Assembly: GCF_028372415.1 (NCBI RefSeq)
Contig: NC_092878.1
Location: 28,378,903 to 28,442,902, forward strand
Length of the DNA: 64,000 nucleotides
Reading direction: 5' to 3'
Source: Notamacropus eugenii
Taxonomy: Eukaryota > Chordata > Mammalia > Diprotodontia > Macropodidae
Made by a program: the position numbers and the translations under genes. The first letter of the stretch is position 1, and every line of letters starts with the position of its first letter. Below are positions 43,569-56,205 of the stretch, one piece after another. The notes under the pieces were generated by a model, which saw only the letters and a program-made list of their open reading frames with translations, was not told where the DNA came from and searched no databases.

Positions 43569-44382
43569 TAACATACCTTGGAGATGTTGTAGGTTCTGTT
43601 TCAGACCATTGTCACAAAGTGAATATTGCAATACAGCATATCAGACTAAGCTTTTGGTTTCACAGTGTATATAAAAGTTATACTATTATTCTTAAATGTG
43701 TAATAGTGTTATCTCTTTAAAAAATGTACATACCTTAGTTAAAAAATACTTCATTATTAGAAAATGCTAACCATCATCTGAGCCTTCAGTGAGTTGTAAC
43801 CTTTTTGCTAGTGGAGGGTGTTTCCTCAATGTTGCTGACTGCTGACTGTTCAGGGTAGTGGTTGCTGAAAGTTGGGTTGACTTGTGCTAATTTCTTAAAA
43901 TAAAACAACAATAAAGTTTGCCGCATAAATTGACTCTTCCTTTCTCTTGGACACTTAGAGGGTATTGTGGGGTTATCAACTGGCCTAATTTCAATTTTGT
44001 TGTATCTCAGGGAATGTGGAGGCCCGAGGACAAGGAAAGAGGCGAGAATGGTTGATCTATGGAGCAGTCAGAACGCACACATTTATTGATTAAATTTACC
44101 ATCTTATATGGGTGCTGTTTGTGACACCCTAAGAAATGACTAAAATGGTAACATCGAAGATTGCCTATCAGATCGCCACAACAGATATAATAATAGTGAA
44201 AAAGTCTGAAATACTTAATTACCAAAATATGACGCAGAGACACAATGTGAGCACACACTATTGGAAAAATGGCACTTTGATCGACACAGGCCTGCCACAA
44301 ACCTTCGATTTGTAATTTAAAAAGACAAAACTTTATCTGCAAAATGCGAGAAAGCAAAACGCAATAAAATGAGGTACGCCTG
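43569..44382 (-). mobile_element. Tigger1-like DNA transposon, internally deleted
   Basis: Tigger elements are pogo-group Tc1/mariner transposons that move by cut and paste into TA. The right end AATAAAATGAGGTACGCCTG is the inverted Tigger1 terminus CAGGCATACCTCGTTTTATT. The left end starts ACATACCTTGGAGATGTTG, matching the other terminus. Between are the Tigger1 5' region (minus strand, from 44382 leftward) through the first codons of the transposase (ATACCCTCTAAGTGTCCAAG, from MASKCS) and then directly its 3' region (CATCTGAGCCTTCAGTGAGT). The length is about 0.8 kb against about 2.4 kb for the whole element, so nearly all the transposase is gone. A marsupial Tigger1 derivative of this kind is known to repeat libraries; this identity is from memory. 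Confidence 0.88.
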
Positions 44383-44700
44383 CATATGCCCAGGTGTCTT
44401 GTGGATACAGAGGGAGCCAATAGTCTCCTCTGGGGAGGGAAAACTCCCAAGAGAGGAACACTTCAAGATGTTACAAAGAGTGGAGAAAGAGGAAGAAAGA
44501 AGGAAAAATTGAGGACAGGGTGGAGTTCACAATATGCTTCATGAAGACTCCTGGAAGGGTTAAGAATGAGGAAACAGAGAAAGCATTTCCTATGTCAAAC
44601 AGGATAAGGTCATTCTGGTAAATGTTGCATATCTGGTGACCGAGTAATCTTTACTTCCAGATAGTAAGCATGACATAAGCAGCCCTTCCCAGACGGGAGT
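44383..44700. other. no gene recognised
   Basis: Purine-rich unassigned sequence. Confidence 0.3.
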
Positions 44701-45110
44701 CAGGCAGTCAGTCAGTCAATAAGCATTCATTGAATACTTACCATGTACACCAGGCACTGTGCTAAGCACTGGGGATACAAAGAGAGGGAAAAACATATCC
44801 ACTGTCCTCAAGGAACTCACAGTCTAATAGGAGAAACACCATGTCAATAGGTGCATCCAAGACATCTTCAGAATGGATAAAGGTAATTTGAAAAGGAGAA
44901 GGCTAATGGGGGGCGGGGTACAGAGGGAGGGGAAAGGGAGAAGAAAGGCATCCTGCAGAAGACAGTGTTTGAGTTGAGTCTTGAAGAAGGCTAGAAAAAC
45001 TAAGAGGTCCAAGTGAAGGGCCAGAGAACCAGAGGGAGGAGGGGAGCCATTGAAAAAGCATAGAGATGAGAAATGAAATGTCATGTTCCAGGAAATGTAA
45101 AATCAGGCCA
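44700..45110. repeat. type A repeat
   Basis: A clean head: CAATAAGCATTCATTGAATAC, CACCAGGCACTGTGCTAAGC, ACTGGGGATACAAAGAGAGG, CCTCAAGGAACTCACAGTCT, then GAGTTGAGTCTTGAAGAAGG. Confidence 0.7.
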
Positions 45111-45420
45111 GCATAGCTTGATTGTAATAGACTCAGAAGGCAGTATGAGACCCTATCGATTCACCAAGGTCACATGTTTCTATGAAACTTACTGGTCAAT
45201 ATTAACAATAGAGAAAGAGGACCCTGGGTACATCTTCAGAGTTATCTCAGGGGAGATGCTGAGTTCCTTATCTGTCCCTGCAGCTTTCTTAAAGGAAGAT
45301 GTAGGAGGGAGGAAGTAGTATCACCCCACACACAGGAATACAAACTTCCTTGGGTTATTTCAGAAGTCCAAGCCTAGGAAAAAGTGCAATGTCATCTACG
45401 TAGCTCCACTTTACCATGAC
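45110..45420. other. no gene recognised
   Basis: Unassigned, no coding signal. Confidence 0.3.
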
Positions 45421-45775
45421 TCAAGGTCCCATCCATCTCTGCCTTCTTGTAGAGGCTGCATCCTGTATCCCAGGCATTCGATCTTTTCATCCAGCACATC
45501 CCACCCAACCTCCTTTGACTCCTGATTTCCCTGGCTTCTTCCTTCAAGTCTCAGTTAAAAATCTAACTTTCTGAAAGAAGTTTTTCTTAATATCTCTCGG
45601 TACTGGTGTATTCCCTGAGAGATTATCTCTAATTTGTCTTGTCTGTATCCTGTTTGTACATAGATGTTCACATGTCTCCCCTATTACATGATGAGCTCCT
45701 TCAAGTCAAACTGATTCTGCCATATTTTTTATCTGTAATACTTTCATAAATGCTTTTTGACAACTTGACCTGATT
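45420..45775 (+). mobile_element. L2 3' region
   Basis: CTTCAAGTCTCAGTTAAAAA, TGAAAGAAGTTTTTCTTAAT, GATGAGCTCCTTCAAGTCAA and CATAAATGCTTTTTGAC. Confidence 0.75.
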
Positions 45776-46239
45776 TCATTTTAACAGTGGCCTTCTTGCG
45801 ATAATATTACCTCACCTTGACTATCTACTTAGTGACTCTACCTAGTAGTGACTCTCTACCTACTCAGACTCCTCTACCAGGTAAGGGAAAAGGGTTGGGT
45901 CAGAAATGACAGATATTTTTGTACAGGAAGGCCTTCAGGTTCCCTCAAGTCATGTTTCATAGGTAGGCACTTACTCTACCTACCTAGCAGCCCTGGAGTC
46001 CAAGCTCAAATCTTCCCTCTTGAGATGACATTACCGCAGTCCATGGACTGAAGGAAAGGTTCTTTAGTCCCATGACTGGTTGATTCAACCATTATTTTTG
46101 CCATCCTGAACCATCCCCTAAACTCCTGTATAAACCAACACCAACAGGTAACTTCAAACCCTAGATGGTTTTCCTAGGAAGGAACCCAGCAGAAAATTGC
46201 AAAGTGCATAAAGGGCATTTCCAGCAGCTCCCTCCATCA

Positions 46240-46340
46240 CTCATGCACTCAGCAGATATTTATTAATCACAACCTTTGTACCCAGTAGTATGGAAGATAC
46301 AAAAGGAGTGCAAGCCTCTCTCATCATGTAGGGGAAATAA
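46240..46340. repeat. type A head
   Basis: TCAGCAGATATTTATTAATCA and CAGTAGTATGGAAGATACAA. Confidence 0.45.
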
Positions 46341-46362
46341 AGCTAAAATATTTGGGAAAATT

Positions 46363-46605
46363 GTTGTTAGTCATTTCACTCATATCCAAACTTTTCATGA
46401 CCCCATTCAGAATTTTCTTGGCAAAGACACTGGAGTGGTTTGCCATTTCCTTCTCCAGCTCATTTTACAGATGAGAAAATGAGGGTTAAGTGACTTGGCC
46501 AGGGCCACACAGTTTGCAATTATCTGAGACTAAATTTGAACTCAGGAAGATGAGTCTTCCTGACTCCAGGTCCAGAAGTCTATAGACTGTGCCACCTTGC
46601 TGCCA
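46363..46605 (-). mobile_element. marsupial SINE, near full length
   Basis: GTTAGTCATTTCACTCATAT, TTTGCCATTTCCTTCTCCAG, AACTCAGGAAGATGAGTCTT and GTGCCACCTTGCTGCC. Confidence 0.9.
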
Positions 46606-46639
46606 CAAATTTAGAACAATTAGATACCCATTATAATAG

Positions 46640-46780
46640 TCCAGAGAAGCTAGTAAAGATTGGGGTATGCAGAGGAGGCTCCATGGATTCGAAAGTAGGT
46701 GACCTAAGTTCAAATCCCATCTCTACCATTTATAGTCACATGATCTTGGGCAAGACTTACCTCAACTACCTTCTTATCCT
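46640..46780 (+). mobile_element. MIR-like SINE fragment
   Basis: ACCTAAGTTCAAATCCCATC, CACATGATCTTGGGCAAGAC. Confidence 0.6.
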
Positions 46781-49454
46781 GGAAGTTCCCCCAACACCTA
46801 TGACCTTCTCACCCTAGAACATCCCTTGGTCCTGCATCCAACCTATATTCAGATTTCATTGATTCTTTCTCTCTAGAGGTGGATAACATTTTTCATCATG
46901 TGTCCTTTGGAATCATCTTGGATAGTTGTCTTGATCGGTTGTCATTCATGGTTGTTCATCATTACAGTATTGCTGTCACTGTGTATAATGTTCTCCTGGT
47001 TCTGCTTAGGTCACTTTGCATCAGTTCATATGTCTTCCCAGGTTTTTCTAAAACCATACTGCTTGTCATTTCTTATAGTACAATAGTATTCCATCACCAT
47101 CATATACCACGACTTATTCAGCCATTCCTCAACTGATGAAAATTCTCTCAATTTCTAATTCTTTGCCACCACAAAAAAGAGTTGCTATACATATTTTTGT
47201 AAAAAAACAAGTCCTTTTATTTGATCTCTTTGGCATACAGACCTAGGAAGAGTACTTTTGGATCAAAGGGTATCAACAGTTCTATGGCCCTTTGGGCATA
47301 GTTCCAAATTGTTCTCCAAAATGATTGGATCAGTTCAGAATTCCACCAACAGTGCATTGGTGTCCCAATTTTTTTCCACATGCCTTCCAGAATTTGTCAT
47401 TTCCCTTTTGTGTCATGTAGCCAAGCTGATGGGTATGAAGGGGTATCTCAGAGTTGTTTTAATTTACATTTCTCTAATCAGTAGTGATTTAGAGCATATT
47501 TTCATGTGACTATTGATAGCTTTGATTTTTTTCTTCTTTGCCAACTGGGGAATGGCTCTTATTTTTATAAATTTGGCTCAGTTCCCTAAATATTTGAGAA
47601 ATTAGACCTTTATCAGAGAAACTTGCTGAAAATTTTCTCCCCCAGTTTCATGTTTTCCTTCTACTTTTTGGCTTCATTGGTTCTGTTTGTCCAAAAGATT
47701 TTAAATTTCATATAATCAAAATTATCTATTTTACTTCTCATAACCCACTCTCTCTCTTGTTTGGACATAAATTTTTCCCTTATCCATAATTCTGACAGGT
47801 CCATTTTTCCATGCTCCCCTAATTTGCTTATGATATCACCCTTTATGTCTAAATCATTTCTCCATTTTGACCTTATTTTGGGATGTGGTGTGAGATGTTG
47901 ATCCATACTTAGTTTATGCCAAACTGTTTTCCAGTTTTCCTAGCAATTTTTGTCAAAAAGTGACTTCTTGTCCCAAAATCTTAGATCTTTAGGTTTATCA
48001 ATTAGATAACTATAGTCATTTAACGCTGTGTATTGTGTGCTTGACTGCTCTACTGATCCACCACTCTGTTTCCTAGCCAGAAGTAGATTATTTTGATCTT
48101 TACCATCTTGTAATATATTTTGAAATATGGAACTGGTAGGCTACCTTCTTTAACATTTTTTTCCCTTGATTCACTGTATATTCTTGACCTTTTATTCTTC
48201 CTGTTGAATTTTGTTACTGTTTTTTTCTAGCTGTATGAAATGACTCCTTGGTAGCTTGATCTGTGTGGTACTGAGTGAGTAAATTAATTCAGGTAGAATT
48301 GTCTTTTTAATTGTAATGACTCAACCTATCCATGAGCAACTGTTTCTAATTGTGGTCATATAATCCCTGGGTTTGTCTTGAAAGGTAGACTCCCAAGTAT
48401 TTTATATTGTCTACAGTTATTTTAAGTGGAATTCCTCTTATTATATCTTCCTGAAGGGTTGTTGGCACTATCTAGAAATTTTGACTATTTATGTGGATTT
48501 ATATCATATCCTACAACTTTCCTGAAGTTATTGTTTCAACTAGTTTTTTAGTTGATTATTTAGGGTTCTCTCAATACTTAGAGAATACCATTGTGTCAAC
48601 TGTAAAGAATAATAGTTTTGTTTCTTCATTGCCTATTTTTATTCTTTCAATTTCTTTTTCTTGTCTTATTGCTATGGCTATCATTTCTAATACAATATTG
48701 AATAATAATGGTGATAATGGACATCTGTGCTTCACTCCTGATGTTACTAGGAAGGCTTCAAGTTTATCTCCATTACAGATAATGTTTGCTTTTGGTTGTA
48801 GATATATACTATTTATCATTCTAAGAAAGGCTTAATTGATGCTTTCTAGTATTTTTAATAGGAATGGATATTATATTTTGTCAAAGGATTTTCCTGCATC
48901 TATTGATATAATCATATTATTTTAATTTTTATTATTATTAATATGGTTAATTATGCTGATAGCTTTTCTAATATTTAACTAGCTCTGTATTCCTGGTATA
49001 AATCTTACCTGGTCATAATGTATGATCTTCGTGATATATTTCTATAATTTCCTTGCTGCTATTTTATTCTAAAATATTCATCAATATTCATTAAGGAAAT
49101 TGACCTATAGTTTTCTTTCTCTGTTTTTACTCTTCCTGCTTTAGCTGTCAAAACCATATTCACGTTATAGAAGTAATTCAGCAGAACTACTTTATCTATT
49201 TTTTCAAGTAGTTTAAATTGTATCAGAATTAGTTGTTCCTTAAATGTTTGGTAGAATTAATTCATGAGTCTATCTGAGCCTGGGCAATTTTTCCTTGGGG
49301 AGCTCATTGATGGTTTATTCAATTTCTTTTTCTAAGATAGAGTTATTTGAATATTCTATTTCCTCTTTTGTTGAACTGGGTAGTTTGTACTTTTGTAAAT
49401 ATTCATACATTTCACTAAGATTGTCAGTATTACTAGCATATAATTGGGCCAAAG

Positions 49455-49700
49455 GGCAGCTAGGTGGTTCAGTGAATAAAGTGTCAAAACTGGAGTCAAG
49501 AAGACTCATCTTTCTGAGTTTAAATCTGACCTCAGACATGTACTAGCTGCATGACCCTGGGCAAGTCACTTAATTTTGTCTGTCTCAGTTTCCTCATTTA
49601 TTTGTAAAATGAGTTGGAAAAGGAAATGACAAACCATTCCAGTATCTTTGCCAAGAAAACTCTAAATGGGATCACAGGGTCAGACATGACTAAAAAATCT
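49455..49700 (+). mobile_element. marsupial SINE inserted in the L1
   Basis: GGGCAGCTAGGTGGTTCAGT to GGGATCACAGGGTCAGACAT. The L1 ORF2 frame on the minus strand is broken between LAQLYASNTDN and the residues beyond this element. Confidence 0.9.
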
Positions 49701-51326
49701 TAATTGCTTTTATTTCATCTTCATCAGGAGCACATTCAACCTTTCTATTTTTTACTCTAGTAACTTGACTTTCCTCTTTTTTAAAAAAATCATATCAACC
49801 AATGATTTATCTATTTTATTTGGATTTTTTAAATAAAATCAGCTCATAGATTTATTTATTAATTCAATGGTTGTGTTTTGTGTTTTTTTGCTTTCAGTTT
49901 TATTAATCTTTCCTTTGATTTTCAGGATGTCTCTTTTGGTGCTTAATTGGGGATTTTAAATTTGTTCTTTTTCTAGTTTTTTATTTACATGCTCAATTCA
50001 TTACTCTCTTCTTTCTGTTTCATTATGTATCCATTGTGAGGAATAAATTTCCCCCTAACTACTGTTTTGGTTGCATCCTGCAACTTTGGGAATGCTGCCA
50101 TTGTCTTTGTCATGCTGCCATGAAATTGCTGCTTGTTTCCATGATTTGTTCTTTAACTCATTTATTCTGTAGGCTTAGATTATTTTGTTTTCAATTAGCT
50201 TTTAATCTATGCTTCCATGGCTTTTAGTTAAATGTAATTTTTATTGTATCATTGTCTGAGAGGGGTGCATGTAATATTTCGGCTTTTCTGCATTTGATTG
50301 TGAGGTTTTTATTCCCTAATACATGGTCATTTTTTGTGAAGGTGCTATAAACTGCTGAGAAAAAGTATACTCCTTTCTATTCCCATTCAGTTTTCTCCAG
50401 AGGTTTATCATATCTAACTTTTCTAAGATTCTATTCATCTTCTTGATTTTTTCTTATTTATTTTATGGTTAAATTTATTTATCTCTGAGAGGAGAAAGTT
50501 GAAATCCCCCACTAGTATAGTTTTACTTTCTATTTCCTCCTATAATTCATTTAACTTTCCTTTAAGAATTTGGATGTTGAGGGGCAGAGCCAAGATGGCA
50601 AAGTAGAAAGATGCATATACACTAGCTCTTCCCCCACAGCCCATAAAATACCTGTAAAAAAAGACTCTCAACAAATTCTAGAGCAGCAGAAGCCACAGAA
50701 CAATGGAATGGAAGAGATTTCTAACCCAGGGTGACCTGAAAGGCGGACAGGAAAGGTCTGTCTCATGGGATACTGAGCAGAGCACAGCCCAGCCTTGACC
50801 TCATGGCACCAGGAGGAGCAGGACCAAGCAGGCTTCAGGGACAGAATCTCCAGAAGCAGTGCAGATCCCTCAACTCAAAGGTGCCAAAGGTCAGTGAGAA
50901 GGTTTTTTTGGCTGGTTGAGAAGGGAACAGGGTGTCCTCATAGCTCTGGCCTCCAGCAGAGGCAGCAGCAGGTGGGGGCTCCCAAGGCAGGCAGCAGCCT
51001 ACATCCATTGTTGAAGGCGTAATCACAAAGCCCCTGGGGGAACTGAACCCTGTGTGGTGGCCCTGCCCCTGCCTAAAGCTCCTGGGGTAATTGGTCAGCT
51101 CATCTGAATCTCAGCCCCCAGTGCTGGCTTCGTGGAACTGGAGTTAAGGTGGTTGGGGAGAGGAAATTCTACTGCTCACAGATTCTGGGCACAAAAGTTT
51201 CTTGTTGCTCCCAGACCAGTGTACAGGCTTGATTGCGCCACCTTGGAGGAACTGAGATCTTACAGATCCCCAAAATATACCCTACTCTTGACAAAGGACC
51301 CAAAAGTCAAGTAACTGGTCTGGAAA

Positions 51327-52053
51327 ATGCCAAAAATATGGGGAAAAAATAAGACTATAGAAGGTCACTTCCTTGGCGAACAGATATCTTCTCCCATCCT
51401 TTCAGATGAGGAAAAACAATGCTTACCATCAAGGAAAGACATAAAAGTCAAAGCTTCTGTATCCCAAACATCCAAAATAAATATAGAAGATAATGTGAAA
51501 TATCTCATTGGAAAAACAACTGACCTGGAAAACAGATCCAGGGGAGACAATTTAAAAATTATGGGACTACTTGAAAGCCATGATCAAAAAAAAGAGCCTA
51601 GACATCATCTTCCATGAAATTATAAAGGAAAACTGCCATGATATTTTAGAACCAGAGGGCAAAATAAATATTGAAAGAATCCACCAATCACCTCCTGAAA
51701 GACAACCAAAAAGAGAAACTCCTGGGAATATTGTAGCCAAATTCCAGAGTTCCCAGACCAAGAAGAAAATATTACAAGCAGCTAAAAAGAAACAATTTGA
51801 GTATTGTGGAAATACAATCATGATAAAACAAGATCTAGCAGCTTCAACATTAAGGGACCAAAGGGTGTGGAATATGATATTCCAGAAATCAAAGGAACTA
51901 GGATTAATCACCTACCCAGCAAAACTGAGTATAATACTTCAGGGGATAAAATGGTCTTTCAATGAAATAGAGGACTTTCAAACATTTTTGATGAAAAGAC
52001 CAGAGCTGAAAAGAAAATTTGACTTTCAAACACAAGAATCAAGAGAAGCATGA
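51327..52053 (+). CDS. ORF1p-like protein of the HAL1-like element, one frameshift
   Basis: About 242 codons. L1 ORF1p is an RNA-binding trimeric chaperone with coiled coil, RRM and C-terminal domain. Here the N-terminal part is short. The coiled coil/RRM boundary motif reads DLENRSRGDNLKIMGLLESH (equivalent to ENRLRRNNLRIIGLPKSH in the neighbouring L1). The C-terminal domain is well preserved: IIFHEIIKENCHDIL, INIERIHQSPPER, NIVAKFQSSQTKKKILQAA, QDLAASTLRDQRVW, ITYPAKLSIILQGIKW and DFQTFLMKRPELKRKF. A one-base change in a run of eight A near 51586-51593 separates the two reading frames, so the protein could not be made without frameshifting. The second frame alone is 160 codons without a stop, suggesting a fairly young copy. 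Confidence 0.75.
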
Positions 52054-52180
52054 AAAGATAAACAGGAAAGAGAAATCATAAGGGCCTTACTAAAGTTGAA
52101 TTGTTTACATTCCTACATGGAAAGACAATATTTGTAACTCTTGAAACTTTTTTCAGTACCTGGGTAATTGGTAGGATTGT

Positions 52181-52300
<120 letters not shown>

Positions 52301-53639
52301 CACAGGGTAAGTTGAGTAGGAAGGGATCATATCTAAAAAAATAAAATTAAGGGGTGAGAGAGGAATATATTGAGAGGAGAAAGGGAGAAATGGAATGGGG
52401 CAAATTATCTCTCAGAAAAGAGGCAAGAAAAAAACTTTTCAATGGAGGGAAATAGGGGGGAGGTGACAGGGAAAACATGAAGGTTACTCTCATCACATTT
52501 GGCTCAAAGTAGGAATAAAATTCACACTCATTTTGGTATGAAAACCTATCTTACAATACAGAAAAATGGGGGAGAAGGGGATAAGCAGGGTGGGGGGATG
52601 ATGGAAGGGAGGGCAATGGGAGGAGGGAACAATTAGAAGTAAATACTCTTGGGGAGGGACAAGGTCAAAAGAGAGAATAGAAGAAATGGAGGGCAGGATA
52701 GGATAGAGGGAAATATAGTCAGTCTTACACAACTTGACTATTATGGAAGTCATTTGCAAAACTACACACATATAGCCTATATTGAATTGCTTGCCTTCTC
52801 AATGGGGATGAGTGGGGAGGCAGGAAGGAAGAGAAGTTGGAACTCAAAGTTTTAGAAACAATTGTTGAGTATTGTTCTTGCACACAACTGGGAAATAAGA
52901 AATACAGGTAATGGGGTATAGAAATTTATCTTGTCCTACAGGACAAAAGAGAAGATGGGGATAAGGGAAAGAAGGGATGTTAGAAGGGAGGGCAGACTGA
53001 TGGTAGAGGTAATTAGAATACTCGGTGTTTTGGGGTGGGGGGAGGGGAGAGATTCAAAATTTTGAGGAAATGAATGTTGAAAACTTAAAATAAATTAATT
53101 AATTAAAAAAAGAATGTGGATGTTATGCCATTTGGTGCATATATATTTAGTATTGACATTATTTCATTGTCTACGGGTTGGTTTGTTTTTTAGCAAGTTG
53201 TAGTTTCCTAATTTATCCCATTTAATTAGGCTTATTTTTGCTTTTGCTTTGAGATCACGATTGTCACCTCTGCCTTTTTTACTTCATCTGAAGCATAATA
53301 GATTCTCCTCCAGCCCCTCATTTTAACTTTGCATGTGTCTGTTTTGACTGTGTTTCTTGCAAATGTTATATTATTAGTTTCTGGTTTCTGATCCATTCTA
53401 CAATTTGTTTCTGGTTTTAGGTAAGTTCATCCTATTTACATTCACAGTTACGATTACTAACTGTATTTCCCTCTATCCTATTTTCTTCTGTTTATTCTTC
53501 TCTCTCTTTTTTATCCTGTCCTTCCTCTAAATTCTATTTTGTTTCTGACCACTGCCTTCTTTTATCTGCCCTTCCTTTTCCTCAATATTTTTCATGCCTT
53601 TTTTTTGACATTTTAAAAGTGCATTTTATTAGCAGAAAT

Positions 53640-54300
53640 ACACATGCACACACACATGCACACACACATAACAAATGGTTAAAGTCTATGGGCAGACAAT
53701 TTTCAAATTGTAAGTAATCACTTGGAAAAATCTCCAATCTCACTAATAATCAAAAGAGATGCAATTTAAACAATAAAGAAAAATCAACTCAAGATAATGA
53801 AAATGGCAGAAATAATTAAATGACACTCAAATTTGTGGAGAAACAGGAATACCTATTCTCAGTTGTGAAATTGCAGAATGTTTTTGGAGTATAGACCATC
53901 AATATAGAATAAAAGTGACAGAAATGATCAGATTCATCACATGTTTAGCAGATAAAAATGATCTATTGAACATCTCTATGTGCTCCCAAATCCACATGAA
54001 TATCGCACCTTCCACATGCTCATAAAGACTGGGTTCATTGGCCAATCTTCCTATTATATTAAGTTTTAGAAAGGAGTTCCAAGAATTCATATGAAGATTA
54101 AGGAGGATCCCATCTAGTAAAATTCTACTAGTCAGCCTAGTAGTAGAGTGGATAGGCAGTAGTGTGGAAAGTATTCTGTCTTATCTGCTTTCTCCTACCT
54201 TGTGGAAGGAGTGTAGCTACATACACTCAGGCTTTGTCCCCCAGGTCTCATCTGTCTCTACCATGCCCCTGCCTTTTATTTTTCACATAAGGGGCTAGAG
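53640..54300 (+). mobile_element. sense L1-like piece and unassigned sequence in the antisense L1
   Basis: 53680-53870 reads in sense as an L1 ORF2 C-terminal block (GGGCAGACAATTTTCAAATTG, CACTAATAATCAAAAGAGATG). The rest to 54300 is unassigned. It sits where ORF1 of the surrounding antisense L1 should be. Confidence 0.5.
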
Positions 54301-55004
54301 ATTTCATCAGTTATTTCATGCCTCTTTTAACAAGCTCTTTTAATGTCTCTTCATAATTTCTTTACATTCATATTTTTTACCTAATTTTTCCTCTACCACT
54401 CCTATTTGATATTGAAAATTCTTTTTGAACTGTCCTAGGAATTCTTGTTAGGCTTGTGTTCAATTTGCTTTTTTTTTCTTGGAAGTTTTACTTGTAGTTG
54501 TTTTGACCTCGTTATTTTCCTCTGGATTTGTACCTTAAGATCTGCCCTATGACCATAATAATTTTTGTGGTCAGGTTCTTTTTTATTGTTGTTTGCTCAT
54601 TTTCCAGCACATTTCTTGATTTTGAACTTTATGTTAATGCTGAGCTCTGTTCCCAGCATGGGAGGATGAGGAGGTCCTTCCTCAATCTTCTCCTCCTCAA
54701 CTGCCAGGTTCCCTTGTCATCTCTGACTTAAGAGCTCCCAAAGATGTTGCTACTTCTGTCACTGCCTCCTACTCCCACCACTAATGTTTCATCATATGAA
54801 TTCCAGATCAACCTCCTCCCTCATATCACAGATCTTTCTTTCTGACCTTCTGTGTTTTCTTGGGCTGGAAGAATGTCTCACTCTGACCTTTTGTTGGCTC
54901 AGTCATTCCAGAATTCCATTTGAGGCATTATTTTTAAGTGGTTTAGAGGGGAATGTTAGGAGAGCTTGGCTGAGTACTTCTGTCCTACACCATCTTGGCC
55001 CACA

Positions 55005-55640
55005 ACATACTTTTAAGTTTAATCTGTATTATTAGCATTTTCTCCATTACTGTTGATAATCAACAAGACAATAAACCAGGCCCTGATCTGTAGCATTGCC
55101 AGTTTCTGAAATTAATTCTCACAATGAAAATTTAACAATTTGGGAGCTTATATGCACATCCCTCCCTGGGAGATACCTTAGTTAGCCTTAAGTAATTTAT
55201 ATCTAGTCAAGAAGCCAATAAGTACACGTGAGGAAAGGTCAATAATAATCCAAGTCAGCAAACTCTTTTTCCTAGGTAGTCACTACTTTCTCTGGTAATG
55301 TAATGATAATGTATTAACATGTTACTTACCCAGGTGACTTGCGTTTTAACAGTAGACTTTCCAGGAATAATGTAGTAATATAAAGGAGGATCTCTTCTGG
55401 TGGGAATTTCATGCGTTGAAGTGATGGTGAAAGGGAAGCTATTGGGGTGAGGCAGGTATTTGGGACTCTTTCAAGGCATAACATGTAGGCAGCCACCAAC
55501 TCTGTGACCCTGCATAGGTCTGCTGATACAGAAATACCATCACAAAGTCTTATATCACACCAACATATTGAGCAATGTGTGTGTGCACATGTACACGTGT
55601 GTACATACATGTTTGCCATGCATGTGCATGTGCAATCCCT
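55005..55640. other. no gene recognised
   Basis: Unassigned. On the minus strand an open frame (55619-55332) runs into CCTGG/GTAAGT, a perfect donor, but no acceptor in a matching phase was found. See rejected items. Confidence 0.3.
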
Positions 55641-55644
55641 TATA

Positions 55645-55760
55645 TTAACCAGATCAATCCATCAACAAGCATAAATTAAACAGTTGTGCCAGTGTCAAGC
55701 TCTGGGCATACAAAGATGAAGGTGAAAGTTATTGCCATCGAGTACATATATAGGTAAGTA
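55645..55760. repeat. type A head
   Basis: TCCATCAACAAGCATAAATT and CAAGCTCTGGGCATACAAAG. Confidence 0.5.
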
Positions 55761-55955
55761 GTGGAGACTGGTTCATGAACAAAAGCCTCTGATGATATTT
55801 CTTCTGATAAAGAAAATCTGCTTCCAGAAAAATGGTGATGCTATATAATAAAAATGCCTTCGAAATTTTTGAGCATAGTCATTGTATGATTAGTTCAAGT
55901 CCGCTAAGCCCACCATAATGTTGGCTACAGAACTAGAACTAGAAATACCTGCAAA

Positions 55956-56205
55956 AGGCAGCTAGAAGGAGAAATTCTGTACCTGGAGTCAAGAAGACCT
56001 GAGTCCAAGCCTAGCTTCAGATGTTTGTAAACTGTATGACCCTGGGTCAGTCACCTAACATCTCTGTACTTCAGTTTCAGCTATAAAATGAGGACAATAA
56101 AAGCACCTATTTTCTATGCAAAGGAAATGAAATGATATTTACAAAGTGTTTTGTAAGCCTTAAAGGACTATATGAATGCAAGTTGTTATTATTATGAAAA
56201 AGGTA
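55956..56205 (+). mobile_element. THER-type SINE, near full length
   Basis: AAAGGCAGCTAGAAGGAGAA, CCTGGAGTCAAGAAGACCTG, TATGACCCTGGGTCAGTCAC, and a 3' module with ATATTTACAAAGTGTTTTG and CTATATGAATGCAAGTTGTT. Confidence 0.8.

Noticed and set aside
44007-44450. Minus-strand frame of 147 codons
   Set aside because: It lies over the Tigger element and its flank and is not the transposase frame.
55332-55619. Minus-strand frame ending at a perfect GTAAGT donor
   Set aside because: No acceptor with a matching phase and pyrimidine tract was found, part of the frame covers a CA/TG-rich stretch, and the phase does not fit the candidate exon at 58.9 kb.
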